Made by a program: the position numbers and the translations under genes
The notes under the pieces: generated by a model
Told to the model about the DNA's origin: nothing
What the model saw: only the letters and a program-made list of their open reading frames with translations
The model's database searches: none
Part shown: positions 45,047 to 56,872 of the stretch, in pieces
How the letters are laid out: each line of letters begins with the position of its first letter
Numbering within the stretch: the stretch's first letter is position 1
Assembly: GCF_018873765.1 (NCBI RefSeq)
Contig: NC_057916.1
Location: 27,193,501 to 27,257,500, forward strand
Length of the DNA: 64,000 nt
Direction: 5' to 3'
DNA from: Telopea speciosissima
Taxonomy: Eukaryota; Streptophyta; Magnoliopsida; Proteales; Proteaceae

Positions 45047-45264
45047 ATATCTCTCTTTGTTAACAAAATAAAATATGAGAGAATGCTTGAATGATCGAAT
45101 TGATCAAACAAGCCACATATTTAAAATATGAAAGATTACATCATAGAGACAAAAATACCCCTAGCAATAGCCGACTTAACTAGGCAGTACATAAACTCAA
45201 ATATAAAGCAGTAAAAGGACCAGAATACCCCCACGGTATTTTGGTGTACATTATTCAACACTCC

Positions 45265-47960
45265 CCCTCAAGTTGGAGCAAATATGTCAATCATGCCCAA
45301 CTTGACTAAATTCGGATGAAATAGCTTTCTAGATAATCCCTTGGTGAAAATATTACCAAGCTGATCAGCAAACTTCACAAAGGGAACACAAATCAGCCCT
45401 TCTTCCAATTTCTCCTTGATGAAATGCATATCCACTTCAACATGCTTTGTGAGATCATGCTGTACCCAGTTATGTGCAATGCTGATTGCAGCCTTGTTAT
45501 CATAGTACATCATAGGAAGACGAATAGGGACACCAAGATCTTGTAGCAAGCCTTTGAGCCAGAGTAACTCACAAATGCCTTGTGCCATAGTACGAAATTC
45601 TGCTTCGGCACTAGAACGATCAACCATATTCTGCTTCTTGCTACGCCAAGTGACAAGATTGCCACCTTCAAAAGAGCAATACCCAGAGATAGACTTGCGA
45701 TCTGTAGAACCAACCCAATCAGCAGCCATGTATGCTTCTATCCGTAGCTGACCATGAGGAGGCAGGAGAATTCCTTTTCCAGGAGCTGACTTCAGGTAGT
45801 GAAGGATGCGAAGAACAACCTCTCTATGAGAAGAGTAGGGATCATGTATAAACTGACTCACAGTACTCACAACAACAGCAATATCAGGACGTGTGTGTGA
45901 GAGATAAATCAAATTCCCTATTAGTCTTTGGTACCGGCCTTTATCAACAGGTTCACCCTCTTTTTCCTTGAGACAAATAGTAGCATCCATTGGAGTATCT
46001 GAAGGGTGACATCCTAATAAACCAGTTTCAGCCAATAATCTAGGAAATACTTCCTTTGGGAGAGAAAGATGCCTTTAGAAGATCTGGCAACCTCAACCCC
46101 AAGAAAGTACCGTAGCTTTCCTAGATCTTTAATCTCAAACTCCTGCCCAAGAAAGGTCTTCAACCGGCTGATTTGATCACCATCATTGCCAATACCTACT
46201 ATGTTATCAATGTAGACTATAAGAACAGTGAGTTTTTCACCAACCCTCTTTATAAAGAGAGTGTGATCAGCATTACTCTGCTTATAGCCCACAGAAATCA
46301 TGGCCTTGTGAAACCAGCCAAACCATGCTCGAGCTGACTGCTTCAGCCCATAAAGTGCACGCTTCAATTTATACACCTTACCTTGGTTTTTGTCACAAGA
46401 GAACATGGTGGAATGTCCATGTACACCTCCTCATCCAGTTCTCCATTTAGGAAAGCATTCTTCACATCCAACTATTGCAATTTCCACCCAAGATTGACTG
46501 CATAGGATAGCAAAACTCAAACAGTATTCAGCTTTGCAATAGGGGCAAAGGTCTCCTGGTAATCAATGTCGTATGTCTGGGTGAACCCCTTTGCCACGAG
46601 TCGTGCCTAATACCTATCCACGGTGCCATCCACCTTCTGTTTCACTACAAACACCCACTTGCATCCAACAGTTCTCTTCCCAGGTGGAAGAACCACAAGC
46701 TCCCATGTGTTATTTTTTTTTAGGGCTTCCATTTCTTCCATCATTGTTGCCTTCCCCTTTCCATCTGATAGAGCTTCCTGCCAATTGTTAGGAATACGAA
46801 CAGAAGAAAGAGAAGAAACAAAAGCACGAAAAGATGGAGAAAGGGAGTTGTAAGAAACAACATGGGATATAGGATGCTTAGTGCAAGCCCTGACACCTTT
46901 GTGAACAGCAATAGGTAAATCAGGAGAAGAAGTATTACCAGGTGGAGGGACAGCTTCTGGAACCAAGTTCGGCAATTGGATGGGTACTGGTGCTATGGTT
47001 GGTTGAAGCTGCTTATGTTTCCTTGTATAAGTCTGCACATTAGATTCTTTAATCTCCCTCTGAACTTCACTAATGGTTTTCTGGACTGGAGTTTGCTCCC
47101 CTTGAATAGGAACGTCGACAACATCAACTGAGATGGTTTCCTCCTGTATAGGAACCTCTCCCCCTGAGGTAGAGGGAGGACTACGAGTAGAAGGAACAGG
47201 AACAAACTCATTGTAAACAGACTGTAGGAAAAGTTCTATGGTCAGCACATCTTCACTAACACTCTCCCCCTGAAGAGATGGGGACAAATAATAAGAAACA
47301 ATCTCATGAAAAACAACATGCATACTAACCAATGTATGTCTGGCAGGAGGATAATAGCACTTGTATCCCTTCTGGGTGGCAGAGTACCCTAAGAAAATGC
47401 TGCTGAGACTACGGGGTTCAAGTTTACCAGAGGAGCTAGTGTCCCTGGCATAACAAACGTAGCCAAACACCCTAGGGGGAACAATAAAAGAAGAAGAGCC
47501 AAGTAATAGCTCGACAGGGGACTTGGAGTCAAGAACCCGGCTGGGCAGCCTATTAATCAAATAGGCTGCAGTGAGGACAGCATCTCCCCAATGAAAAGAA
47601 GGAACATGTCAAGCAAACATAAGTGCTCTAGCCACCTCCAAGAAATGGCAGTTTTTCCTCTCAGCCAGACCATTCTGGGCTAGAGTACCATCAGCTATTT
47701 TAACTTTATCCTTGCCAGCAGTAGGGGAATAGGTATGAAAGAGGCTAGAAGAACCTGTCATGTGATCAGTGGCACCGGAGTCTATGATCTATGGAGTGGA
47801 GACAACCGATGCACAATGACCAACAAAGGAAATACCTGAACGGGCAAAATGAGAACCTGATGGTGTGGAATAACTGGCAGTAGATGTAGTAGAGGCAGTG
47901 GAAGACTGTAACATATGCCTGAGAGCCTGAAATTCTTCTTGGGAGAAAACTTGTTCAGTG
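45265..47960 (-). pseudogene. copia pol (broken; integrase core missing, catalytic residues lost)
   Basis: Protease DSGATDHM is preceded by an in-frame stop at 47789-47791 where family members usually carry Trp. The reading then jumps from KVKIADGT directly to QNGLAERKN, so the pre-integrase zinc motif and the first two catalytic acidic residues of the integrase are deleted (roughly 1 kb by family expectation). RT is readable as WELVVLPPGKRTVGCKWVF, then GLKQSARAWF. The active-site box is YIDN instead of YVDD or YIDD (Asn codon at 46205-46207). RNase H has YMAADW where YTDADW is usual, losing an active-site Asp. The last frame ends just before the polypurine tract. Confidence 0.92.
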
Positions 47961-48880
47961 GTGGGGGTTGTAGTTACACTTTCAGTGTGATTAGCCTTGC
48001 TTTTAGGTTTACCATGACCTCGTTTGGCCTCAAAATTAGAGGGCTTCCCATGTAATTTCCAGCATTGAGCCTTAGTGTGATAGGGTTTGTTGCAATGTTC
48101 ACACTTTATAGGCTCCTTTGCGTAGCAATAGCAGCAGAAGCACTACTTTCAAAATTAGTAGAAGATTTGGAACCAGCAGCTTGTAGGGCTGATCTCTCAA
48201 CTGTAGGAGTCAACATCACAACAGCCCGACGTGTCTCTTCAATAAGAACATAAGAAAAGGCCTGCTCCAATGTTGGAAAAGGGACCCTACCAAGAACTTG
48301 CACTCGAATTGGATCATATTCAGCATTAAGACTAGCCAAAAATCATAAACTCGAAACTGATCCACATACTTGGAATAGGCAATAATGTCGGCAGTTGTAG
48401 AGGGCTGAAATCGAGCATAGTGATCCAATTGTTGCCATAAGCTCTTGAGGACAACATAGTATTTGGTAACTGACAACTCCTTCTGAGTAATGGTATGGAG
48501 TGTCTTCCGGATGTCATAAACTTGTGCATCATTCCCCAATTGTCCATAAGCTTCCTTGGCAGCAGCCCATATCTGTGCGGCTGTTTCAAGGAGAAGGTAC
48601 TGACTTGAGAGTTCTTGTGGCATGGAGTTCAGAACAAAGGACATAACTATAGCATCATTAGCATTCCATCGAGCTTGAGAGGGGTCCTCTTCAGTAGGCT
48701 GTTTAGAGGTACCATTAAGATGGCCACTGAGTCCTCTTCCAGCTACAGTCAAAGAGAGAGATGGCCCACATTAGATAATTGGTGCCATCAAGTTTAATGG
48801 CAGCAGTATAAGGGAGGAATTCAGTCTTGGACTGACCATCTCCTCCAGAAGTAGCCGTTGTAACATTAGAGTCTGGCATG
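47960..48880 (-). pseudogene. copia gag (broken)
   Basis: The start codon lies at 48878-48880. The reading KLDGTNYLMW near the start is the usual copia gag opening. A frameshift near 48740 moves the frame. The reading then continues through the capsid-like region (NSMPQELSSQYLLLETAAQ, IRKTLHTITQ, LWQQLDHYARF) and after another shift reaches a zinc knuckle CEHCNKPYHTKAQC (CX2CX4HX4C) at about 48060-48105. Gag packages element RNA; here it could not be made intact. Confidence 0.9.
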
Positions 48881-49782
48881 ATGAAGGTAAATCCTTGGCA
48901 GAAAAATCAGAAGTAAAAGCTGAATATCAGGTCTAGCAACCCTCTTGGCAGCAGCAACTTGCTTGAAGAAATAGCAGCAGTAAACGGCCCTGATCCCAAA
49001 AATCGATAAGGCTCAGGGTTTTGTAAAAACCCTGAAAGAGGAGATCAATTGAGGTTAGGGGTCTTAAAAAAAATCTGAAAGTGGCTGATATTGATGTCGA
49101 GTGCTCTTTGAAGTTGAAGAAACACACCCTCCAAAAATCAGCAAGTTTTGAAACCTATAACCCTAAAATCGATTGGAGTCAGGGTTTTGAAAAACCCTGA
49201 AAGAGAGATCGATTTAGGGAATTGTCTTCAATTGTTGGTGTAGACCTTTGATAGTTGCTGTCCAAGGTTGCTAATATGGATCTCCAAGAGGGGGAAAACA
49301 ATCCTCAAGGTAATAGAGGCTCGATCTCCAAGAAGGGGAGAAATCCAAAAAATCACAAAAGTGGAAATCAGCAGCTATAGATCTCAAGTATTGTTTAGAA
49401 CATTGATGAATGAGGTTTGGTGAAGGGCAGCATCTAGATCAGAAGATCACCTCATTAGAGCAGCCCTAAAAGGGATGGAGAGAAGCATGGAGAAAAAATA
49501 GAAGGAAAGAGAAGAGAAGAACAATGAAGGGGAAGTTTTGAAATCCTAGATTAGAGAATTTGGCTCTGATACCATGTTAACAAAACAAAATATGAGAGAA
49601 TGCTTGAATGATCGAATTGATCAAACAAGCCACGTATTTAAAATATGAAAGATTACATCATAGAGACAAAAATACCCCTAGCAATAGCCGACTTAACTAG
49701 GCAGTACATAAACTCAAATATAAAGCAGTAAAAGGATCAAAATACCCCCACGGTATTCTGGTGTACATTATTCAACACTCTT

Positions 49783-50155
49783 CTATGAGGAAAAAAAAGT
49801 ACCCCCAATCTTCTCAGGAGGAATTGGCAAAGAGTAAATACACAGCATCTGAGCAACAATAATAAACCAACAAAAAGCCAGATGTGAGGAAAACACAAAT
49901 TACTAGGCTAGCATACTAACCTGAATAAAATGCACAATAAGCACCACAAAACTTCAATATGTTCCCACCTCAATAAAGGAAACACTTTTCAAATACATAA
50001 GGACAAGTAGATGGTTTTGCACCAATAGATTATTTTTCATTCTTCTGACATCAATTTGAAACAGGAGGTTCCATTATCTGAAACATTCAGATTAACTCAT
50101 CAACTGTGGTTTTATTTTTATTTTTTTGGGGGAGGGGGGAGGGGGGAGGTGGGAC
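49783..50155. other. Spacer between copia and PRT6
   Basis: AT-rich, then a G-rich run near 50128-50150. No gene. Confidence 0.4.
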
Positions 50156-50229
50156 CATAGTTGTCAAGGCGTTGCCTTGCGTCCAGGCCCCCTCAAATGC
50201 CTTGGGTCGCCTAGACACTAAAAACTATG
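50156..50229. mobile_element. 74-bp AAGGCG/CGCC-word mini-element
   Basis: It starts CATAGTTGTCAAGGCG and ends CTAAAAACTATG. Flanks are GGTGGGAC (50148-50155) and AGTGGGAC (50230-50237), 7/8. It shares its left end with the elements at 62678 and 63502. One of the shortest elements in the window. Confidence 0.75.
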
Positions 50230-50583
50230 AGTGGGACAGGGAGCAAGTTAACATATGGAAGCTCCTTGATATTTAGTGTTTGGTGGGTCCACGGGGTAGA
50301 GGACCTTTCACCCTTCTGAGTCACATAAATTTCAGCCCAAAATGAGTAAAGGATATAAAAATATTAAGAGACATCTTAGTAATTTCAGGCACTTTCTCTG
50401 CTCATTTTGGTCTGAAATTTTACCAAAGATTTGGGACCCGACACTTCCTCTATCACATTGGCCAAATACAAATCCCACAATGTTGGCAGATTGTAAAACG
50501 TCAAACAGCAGTAGGCACATTGAGAGAGAGAGAGAGAAAGAAGCAGAAGACTTGCCTTCACAACCGTAAATATAAGCTATAAT

Positions 50584-53366
50584 CTAAATCAGGAAGGAGT
50601 CGATAGTTGTTTGACGAAGAACTTCAGAACTTCGATCAAGGCCATGAGATGCCACCTGTCATATAAGTTAAAAGATCATGGATATATAATTGAAGAAAAT
50701 CGATCAATAGAAACTATATAAGCAAAAGAGATTTCTAGTAAGCCAAGATTAAATGATGTTCTCAACTTGCACTCATTAAATTAAACACACAAATGTATAA
50801 GGTGAAAGGGCCAATTACTCACCATATGAGTAAGAGCAGCATAGCGTTCCTCATTCAAATACAACGGCTTCCCTCTTTGCATTTCAGTATCCTGTAATTT
50901 TAGAATTTAAAACATGTTACAGCCAAGAAGTCAGGAAACGGAGCTAACAAAACAACTCATATTTTGGTACATTTTTAAGTAGGAAAAAGCTTTTGACTGC
51001 AAACATGTGACAGAACATATTGATATCAATACTATGTCTGGAGGTGTCATTTTGTCATGAATTTTTTATGCGGAATCCGGGCCAAAAACCCTATTGGGTT
51101 TGCTATGGGCCCACCGGATATTAAACAACTCAATTAACAACGTGTATGGCAATTTCGTAATTTAATGCAACTAAAATTAACAAGAGAAAAGGAACCATAT
51201 GGGGGTGGAGGGGACTTGCATGAGGATGGATGATTCTGGAATTAAGACAGATAGATTAAAATAGAAGGAAACTTAAAAGGCAAGGGTTTTATTGTAATTT
51301 GTAAGACCATCCGCAAAAGCAAATTAGAAGACTTGATGTCTTCTTCAATCTCACGATTCCAAAAAGGGAATAAAGCCAGCAGTAGAACCAGAAATACAAT
51401 ACCCAATCGGACTCTCTCTTGAGTCCAAATCCCATGAAACTGTAGGGTATGATTCGCAATCTCCTGCCCTATTGAACCCAACTAACGGTCACTCGAAATA
51501 ACAAGAGATAAAATACCACTAAAGGACTGAAACTGCGTCTGGCTGAAAACATCACAGGAATCAAGAGAGCTTGATTCTACCATTTTGATAATAGCTGAAT
51601 ACGATTGGTAGCGAGCATTTCTACCATTTTGATAATAGGAGATAATACTAAACTAATGTTTGAGCAATGCCAAAAAAATAAATATCTATATATACCTCTT
51701 CACCGAAGGCATCCAAGTAGGGAGAAGGCCAAGGTGACTGACGCGCTGATCTTTGTAACAAGATTGTGATTCTCTGTCACAATGAGAAAATCATCATTTT
51801 TCAAGGCAAGGGGGAGGGAGAAAGAAAGAGACTTTCAGGGCAGTTCAAAATTTTGACTAGTGGGTAGTAAAAACTTCCAGACTCCAGAACGGCCCCCTTC
51901 AAGGGAAAAAGAAATGAAGAAACGGAAAAAAAAAATTGTGCCAAAAAACCAAAATAATATTGAGGAGCATCAACCATACCCTGATCAATAGGAACACTCC
52001 AATACCAGCACCACAGGCCATTGCATGAGTTTGGCAGCTGCCTGCCCTTTAAAAGTGTTAGTAAAAAACATGTTAGCAACAAATGTCAAAGCTGCATGTT
52101 TGGCTCAAGAGTGGCAAACATAAACCAGCCATAGAAAACCAACAACTAAAATACAGCATTGGGAAATAGAAAAGGAATAGTCAACAAGAACAATGAGGTG
52201 TATGTGGAACCTGCAGCATGATTTCCAAGTTGGAGAGCATAATCTACCACAAAGCAAGCATAACGCTGGCACATCCTGAACAGCTTTGCAGTCAGGGCAC
52301 TGCTGTTTTATATACCTGATGAAGCAAATAATTTATTGGAAGACTTTAAACTTCAAAGAAAACAGTGGAGAGGGTTTCTATGCTCATTCCCCCAACCCAA
52401 AAATAAATGGAGAAGGGAGTCCTCCAAAATCCAAATTTGTGGAGGGAAAGTAGAAAACATACCTCTGCAAAAGATCCTGGTAAAGATGGGGCAGACGCAT
52501 CAATTTGAATGGAACTGCAGGAGTGGAGTGCAAAGCACGTCCATAACTCCGAACCTCAAACACCTTGAAGAAATGATTGAACCATCTTAATACTAAAGTA
52601 TGCAACAACCCATCCTTGAGAACAACATCCAGAGAGGGGATCTTGAACATGTTCTCTAGTTGTTCAATTTCTATAAGCTCTATTGATAAATCACAGGTGT
52701 TTTCCCATATATCATTTTCTGTATGAGGAGATGATCTATCCCAAACACGAGATTTACCAAATGGCGTTGACATTGAAGAACTCAGCAATTTCCACAATAA
52801 CGCACACCTTCGTAAATAAGGAAAAGTAAATCTACGAATCATATCTTTTGGATGGCATGAAGAATCAACATAGTTGGTAACAAAATACTCCTGAGTAACT
52901 ACAGATTCTCCAATAATCTTGCATATGTCAATAATTGGGCAGTCACCAAACTGTAATTTGGTGAGATCCAGTTCATGTCTCCCACAGGATGTAATTACTG
53001 CCTGCAATGCGATCCACCAATAGAAGGAGAATCGGGCAAGAGAAGAAAATTTAAGCAAAACTCGATTTTTTTTCCCCAATAAATTCCTTCAAAGAATGAA
53101 TTCTGAATTCTAGTAAGTACCTGAATGACACACACGCTATAGAAGAGCTGCACAAGAGGTAAAAAAGACTCCACGGATGATAGAAATGGACGTGGAAGAC
53201 AAAACAGCACCCACATCAATGAAGAAAAAGGATCATGAGCAATGATTGGATCAGCAGCTCGTTTCCAGAACTGGATGTCAGGATATACTACTCTCTTTTC
53301 AACATGTTTCAGGATAGAAAACATGTCACCTGTCAAGCATGGCACCAATGAGATGTAAATAAGGTG
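50584..53366 (-). CDS. PRT6: E3 ubiquitin ligase PRT6, C-terminal exons only
   Basis: Minus-strand exons 53121-53366, 52463-53001, 52211-52315, 51980-52046, 51696-51773, 50823-50891 and 50584-50655 (stop 50584-50586) join in frame to 391 residues, with GT/AG at the internal junctions. Readable landmarks match the C-terminus of plant PRT6: FTFPYLRRCALLWKLL, PAVPFKLMRLPHLYQDLLQR, then a Cys-rich segment (CPDCKAV, CLLCGRLC, CQTHAMACGAGIGVFLLIR), SARQSPWPSPYLDAFGEE, RGKPLYLNEERYAALTHM and a conserved tail ASHGLDRSS, LRQTTIDSF. PRT6 is a UBR1-type N-recognin that ubiquitinates proteins with basic N-termini, such as group VII ERFs in oxygen sensing. The UBR box and RING, near the N-terminus and middle of a ~2000-residue protein, are absent. 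No upstream exon is found through 64000, so this is either an immense intron or a truncated copy. The first exon's acceptor is poor. Confidence 0.88.
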
Positions 53367-53399
53367 CTTTTTTTGGTGGAGGGGGCGCAGTGGGGGTTA

Positions 53400-53842
53400 T
53401 TGACTGCCTTTGATAGTTAACATGAACAATCTAACTTTATTCAGTGATGGAATTGCAATGTAGAAGCACAATCTAAGTATATGAAGCACATGTCCTCAAC
53501 GGCTCGACCTACTGCAATTATATCAATAATGTTGTTTCGATATTTTATGCTTACGGGTTTTTGTTTCCATTTTTTTTTTGGGGGGTTGTATTGGACTCGA
53601 TTATGAAATCTAAAAATTTTGTGATGCAGATAAATCAGAACAATGGAGTTATCTTAGGGGAAATAAGCCTTGAGTTGGGTTACATGTGTGTCGGGGCTTT
53701 CGTCCAAGGGGTTTTCATTGTAATAAGCCACTTTAACGGGCCTAAAATATTGGTAAAAGGTAGGAATACTGGATTTATTAATTTGTTAAGGGATCTTCTA
53801 TTAGTTATTTTCTTTTTGTTTTTATATTGTAAAACTTCTTAA
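53400..53842. other. Sequence upstream of the PRT6 exons, unassigned
   Basis: No PRT6 exon is recognisable. Sequence from about 53570 looks continuous with that after 54907 once the MULE is removed. Together they may be one LTR-like or promoter-like unit, with a CTATAAATAC box at about 55071, but its ends are unclear. Confidence 0.3.
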
Positions 53843-53851
53843 TTAAGAATA

Positions 53852-54898
53852 GGGGAAAGGTTTCGTACACGGTCGTGTAAACCGTGTACAAAACCTTTCC
53901 CCATTATATCCCCAAATAATATTGTACAGATTGAGTAAAAACGACTCTTCTCCTCTGTTTACTGTTCGTCCTCTATGATTACGGTGCCCGCAGCCAGCCT
54001 CTGTCGCCGACTCCGACGCCGCAAATTCTCCTGTCCCACTTATTATATACCTACAAATATACGGATAACGCATCCCGACATTAGAAGAAGATCATTTTCA
54101 CCTTTACTGACCTGAAATTCCTTCATTCTTACACAATACACAGACAGAGAAAGTCAGAAAAAAAAAATCAAGCTCTGTTTCTATATTTGTGGGGTCTCTC
54201 ACAAATAAATGGCGACGACCCAGCAAAATCACACCTACGCACACACAACATCAGATAGTCAAGACTCTCTCTACACAAATGAAATGGAGGCAATACAAGA
54301 GAAGCCACATGCTGGCGCTCACATTGAACTGTATGAACACATGAAGTTCCAACTCAACCCAGACGGCATATAGCAGTGAATGCATTAGAAAAAAAGGATT
54401 CTAATTACACATGATGTGATTTGTCTAGAATTTGATCAAATTTCTTGGTAAATCAATTTCTATTAACAAGATTTTCTGCAACTCCCATCTTCATTTTTTT
54501 TATTTTTTTTGGTTTTTCATTCTTGGTTCTTGGTTTTTGGTATTAGGATTCTATTTTCTTAAGGTTGCAGAATGAATAGATAGATGGATAGGAAAGGAAG
54601 AGTGAAGCCGTGAGAGGAGAGAGATTCAGGAGAATCAAAAAAGAAAAAGGGGGGTGTGGAGAGATATATTTTGGAGAAGAAGAGGGTTTCAGGGGTTTGG
54701 TTTTGTTCTCAGAAAAAAAGGGGTTGGAGTCGTTGGTGAGTCAACTGTTAAACAGGAAGAAGAGGTTTAGTGGGGGTAAAATTGTCATAAAATGGGGGTA
54801 AATAGGAAAAAATACCTTCTTTAAGAATATTACGGGTATTAAATTAAGGGGAAAGGTTTCGTCCACGGTTTACACGACCGTGTACGAAACCTTTCCCC
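53852..54898. mobile_element. MULE whose TIRs are themselves hairpins, perfect 9-bp TSD
   Basis: The ends are 51-bp blocks at 53852-53902 and 54848-54898, each starting GGGGAAAGGTTTCG and finishing with an AACCTTTCCCC complement. Each end is therefore nearly palindromic and alignable to the other in both orientations. Perfect TTAAGAATA flanks at 53843-53851 and 54899-54907. The interior of about 945 bp has no transposase; it has a GC-rich patch at 53940-54020 and a small coding-like frame at 54209. Confidence 0.9.
54209..54373 (+). CDS. 54-codon frame inside the MULE, unrecognised
   Basis: ATG at 54209 in a good context (AAATAAATGGCG) reads MATTQQNHTYAHTTSDSQDS, continues with a Glu-rich, His-containing stretch (GAHIELYEHMKF), and stops at 54371-54373. 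It may be an exon captured by the MULE or chance. I recognise no family. Confidence 0.25.
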   Translation: MATTQQNHTYAHTTSDSQDSLYTNEMEAIQEKPHAGAHIELYEHMKFQLNPDGI

Positions 54899-54907
54899 TT
54901 AAGAATA

Positions 54908-56020
54908 TTTTATTCCAGTCTGAGTTGACTATCTTTTTCTTATTGGTTGTTAAGCCTTTAGGTCGGTTTAGAGATATTCTATTGGTTAAATGATGTAATG
55001 GGTTAAATATGAGCTTTCTATTAGTTGGATGATGTAAGCTCTCCTAAGACATTCACAGGCTTTTAAAGTAGCTATAAATACATGTACTGGCCAACAGGCC
55101 CTCACATAGATTGAAGAAATAAAGATGTTCCGTTTTTCAAAATTTTGGTTCCGTGGATTCGGTGGCATTTACTCTCTCATGGATTCTAGGTGTACTAAGG
55201 TGGATTTCTTAGTGGAAGGGCGGATTCCCTTTGCAGGTTTTGGTGGATTCCTAACCCATTTTATCATTCAATTTGTTTTATCTTTTATCTATCAAGAACT
55301 CAGGTCATGTCTGTCACCCTTTTCTGTTGTTTGTGGAATCTATGATTAAGCTGATTCTATTTCTGATATTTCTATATTTGCTGTTCTGTTTCACTTCCAA
55401 ATTTGATACATTAGTTTTCTGATTGTTGGTTTCTGAATTCCTGAATTCATATATGAATATTTCATACCCTGCGGCTATACTGGTTTCTGATATATGCTGC
55501 TGGTTATGACTCCACCTTCATTATCTCCGTTTGATTCCTTTCTGAGATCTGTTTTGAACTCCTGAAAACTCTAAATGATTCTTCTGTTCTGTTCTTGTTT
55601 TTAAATTTCCTACTTGCAGTAGGATTGTTCCAGATCTCATAATCCGACCATCAGAGTATGATCGAACTTTGCAGGCACATTCTGCTTACTAAATTTACCC
55701 ATCGACCACAATGTCAGACCTATCTGATTTGCCTTAAGTTTTTGCTTCTCTGTTTTCCTAACCCACCTTGAGATCTTGTTTGAGTTAAATTCCAACTGGA
55801 TTTCCCCAGTTTGAGTATAGTCTTCATAATTAAGTCCAAGAGCGGGAGTGTACAAAAATTTATTTGGATTTAAATCATTTCATACTGGTATTAGGAGTTG
55901 AAAGTCAATTAGATTGTTTGGTCCTAGTTTTATTTACTCCCACCATCCGCAAGATAATCCTCCTTCCTTTTTTGGATGTCCCAAAAGGTTTTCCCACCTC
56001 ACAAATTGGGTAATTATTTT
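54908..56020. other. Intergenic; possible LTR-like or promoter-like unit
   Basis: There is a TATA-like CTATAAATAC near 55071, followed by a region with several in-frame ATGs but no recognisable protein. The 3' part (about 55930-56020) holds ACTCCCACCATCCGC and CCTTTTTTGGATGTCCCAAA, which resembles a degraded Stowaway end. Confidence 0.3.
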
Positions 56021-56155
56021 TAGAGCAAATTACATGTACCACCCCTGTGGTTTGGTCCAATTACAAGTAACCCCCCGTTGTTTGAACAATTACATCCATA
56101 CCCATTAAGGTTGGCGGTGTTAGTGAGGTGTTAGTTTTGAGATGTAAAAGACAGT

Positions 56156-56530
56156 TTTGCCACTTCTTTCTTCTTTCTTCTTCTCTCTTCTTCTTCTTCC
56201 TCCTCCTACAACCCCTTTCCTGCAACTCCACCCCCCTAACCCTGCTGCGGCTCCCACCTCCCATCCCTGCCCCCACCTCCTGTTGCTGGTTCCACCATTA
56301 TTAAACTCCCAACTGCAACCCTTTCTTCTTCTTCCTCCTCCTGCTAGGTTTGCCACTTCTTTCTTCTTCTTCTTCCTCCTCCTACAACCCCTTTCCTGCA
56401 ACTCCACCCCCCCAACCCCTGCTGCGGCGCCCACCTCCCATCCCTGCCCCCACCTCCTGTTGCTGGTTCCACCATTATTAAACTCCAACTGAAACCCCTT
56501 TCTTCTTCTTCCTCCTCCTGCTAGGCTGCA
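56156..56530 (+). repeat. Two tandem ~190-bp CT-rich units
   Basis: Two same-orientation copies share TTTGCCACTTCTTTCTTCTT, CCTACAACCCCTTTCCTGCA, CCATCCCTGCCCCCACCTCC and GGTTCCACCATTATTAAACT. The strongly biased composition yields long spurious open frames on both strands. Confidence 0.85.
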
Positions 56531-56812
56531 ACCCCTTCCCTGCAAAATTTTATTTGATGAAAACACATGGGCTGTTGCAGTTCAACTGCTGTTCTCTGCA
56601 GACCAGCGTTCCCTAGAGAGCAATGCTGCAAGAGTTACCCCAAAAACCCCCATCCTCCCATCTTTCGAAACCCATATCCAAAATACCGAAAGAAAGTTGG
56701 GAGTTTTACTTCAGATATCAAAACGTAAACTCCCAAATTCTCTGCTCCAGAGGAACCCAGAACAGAAATGCTAAACAGGGGAGGGCACTAAAAAGGTGCA
56801 GAGATAGAGGTT

Positions 56813-56814
56813 GT

Positions 56815-56868
<54 letters not shown>
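56813..56868 (+). repeat. Compound (GT)n(GA)n microsatellite
   Basis: About 13 GT units are followed by about 14 GA units, then ATAGAGAC. Confidence 0.95.

Positions 56869-56872
<4 letters not shown>

Larger units (their letters stand above)
45058..49777 (-). mobile_element. Ty1/copia retrotransposon, defective, TSD CTCTT
   Basis: Two 203-bp LTRs (45058-45260 and 49575-49777, TGTTAACA...TTCAACA) differ at about five positions, all transitions (near 97.5% identity by eye). Perfect CTCTT flanks at 45053-45057 and 49778-49782. On the minus strand the order is LTR, PBS (TGGTATCAGAGCC read on the complement), leader, gag, protease, integrase remnant, RT, RNase H, polypurine tract, LTR. The polyprotein is broken by stops, frameshifts and a large deletion of the integrase core. 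Confidence 0.95.

Noticed and set aside
56061-56566. 111- to 148-codon frames at 56.1-56.5 kb
   Set aside because: They are translations of a CT-rich tandem repeat inside a transposon; composition alone explains the absence of stops.
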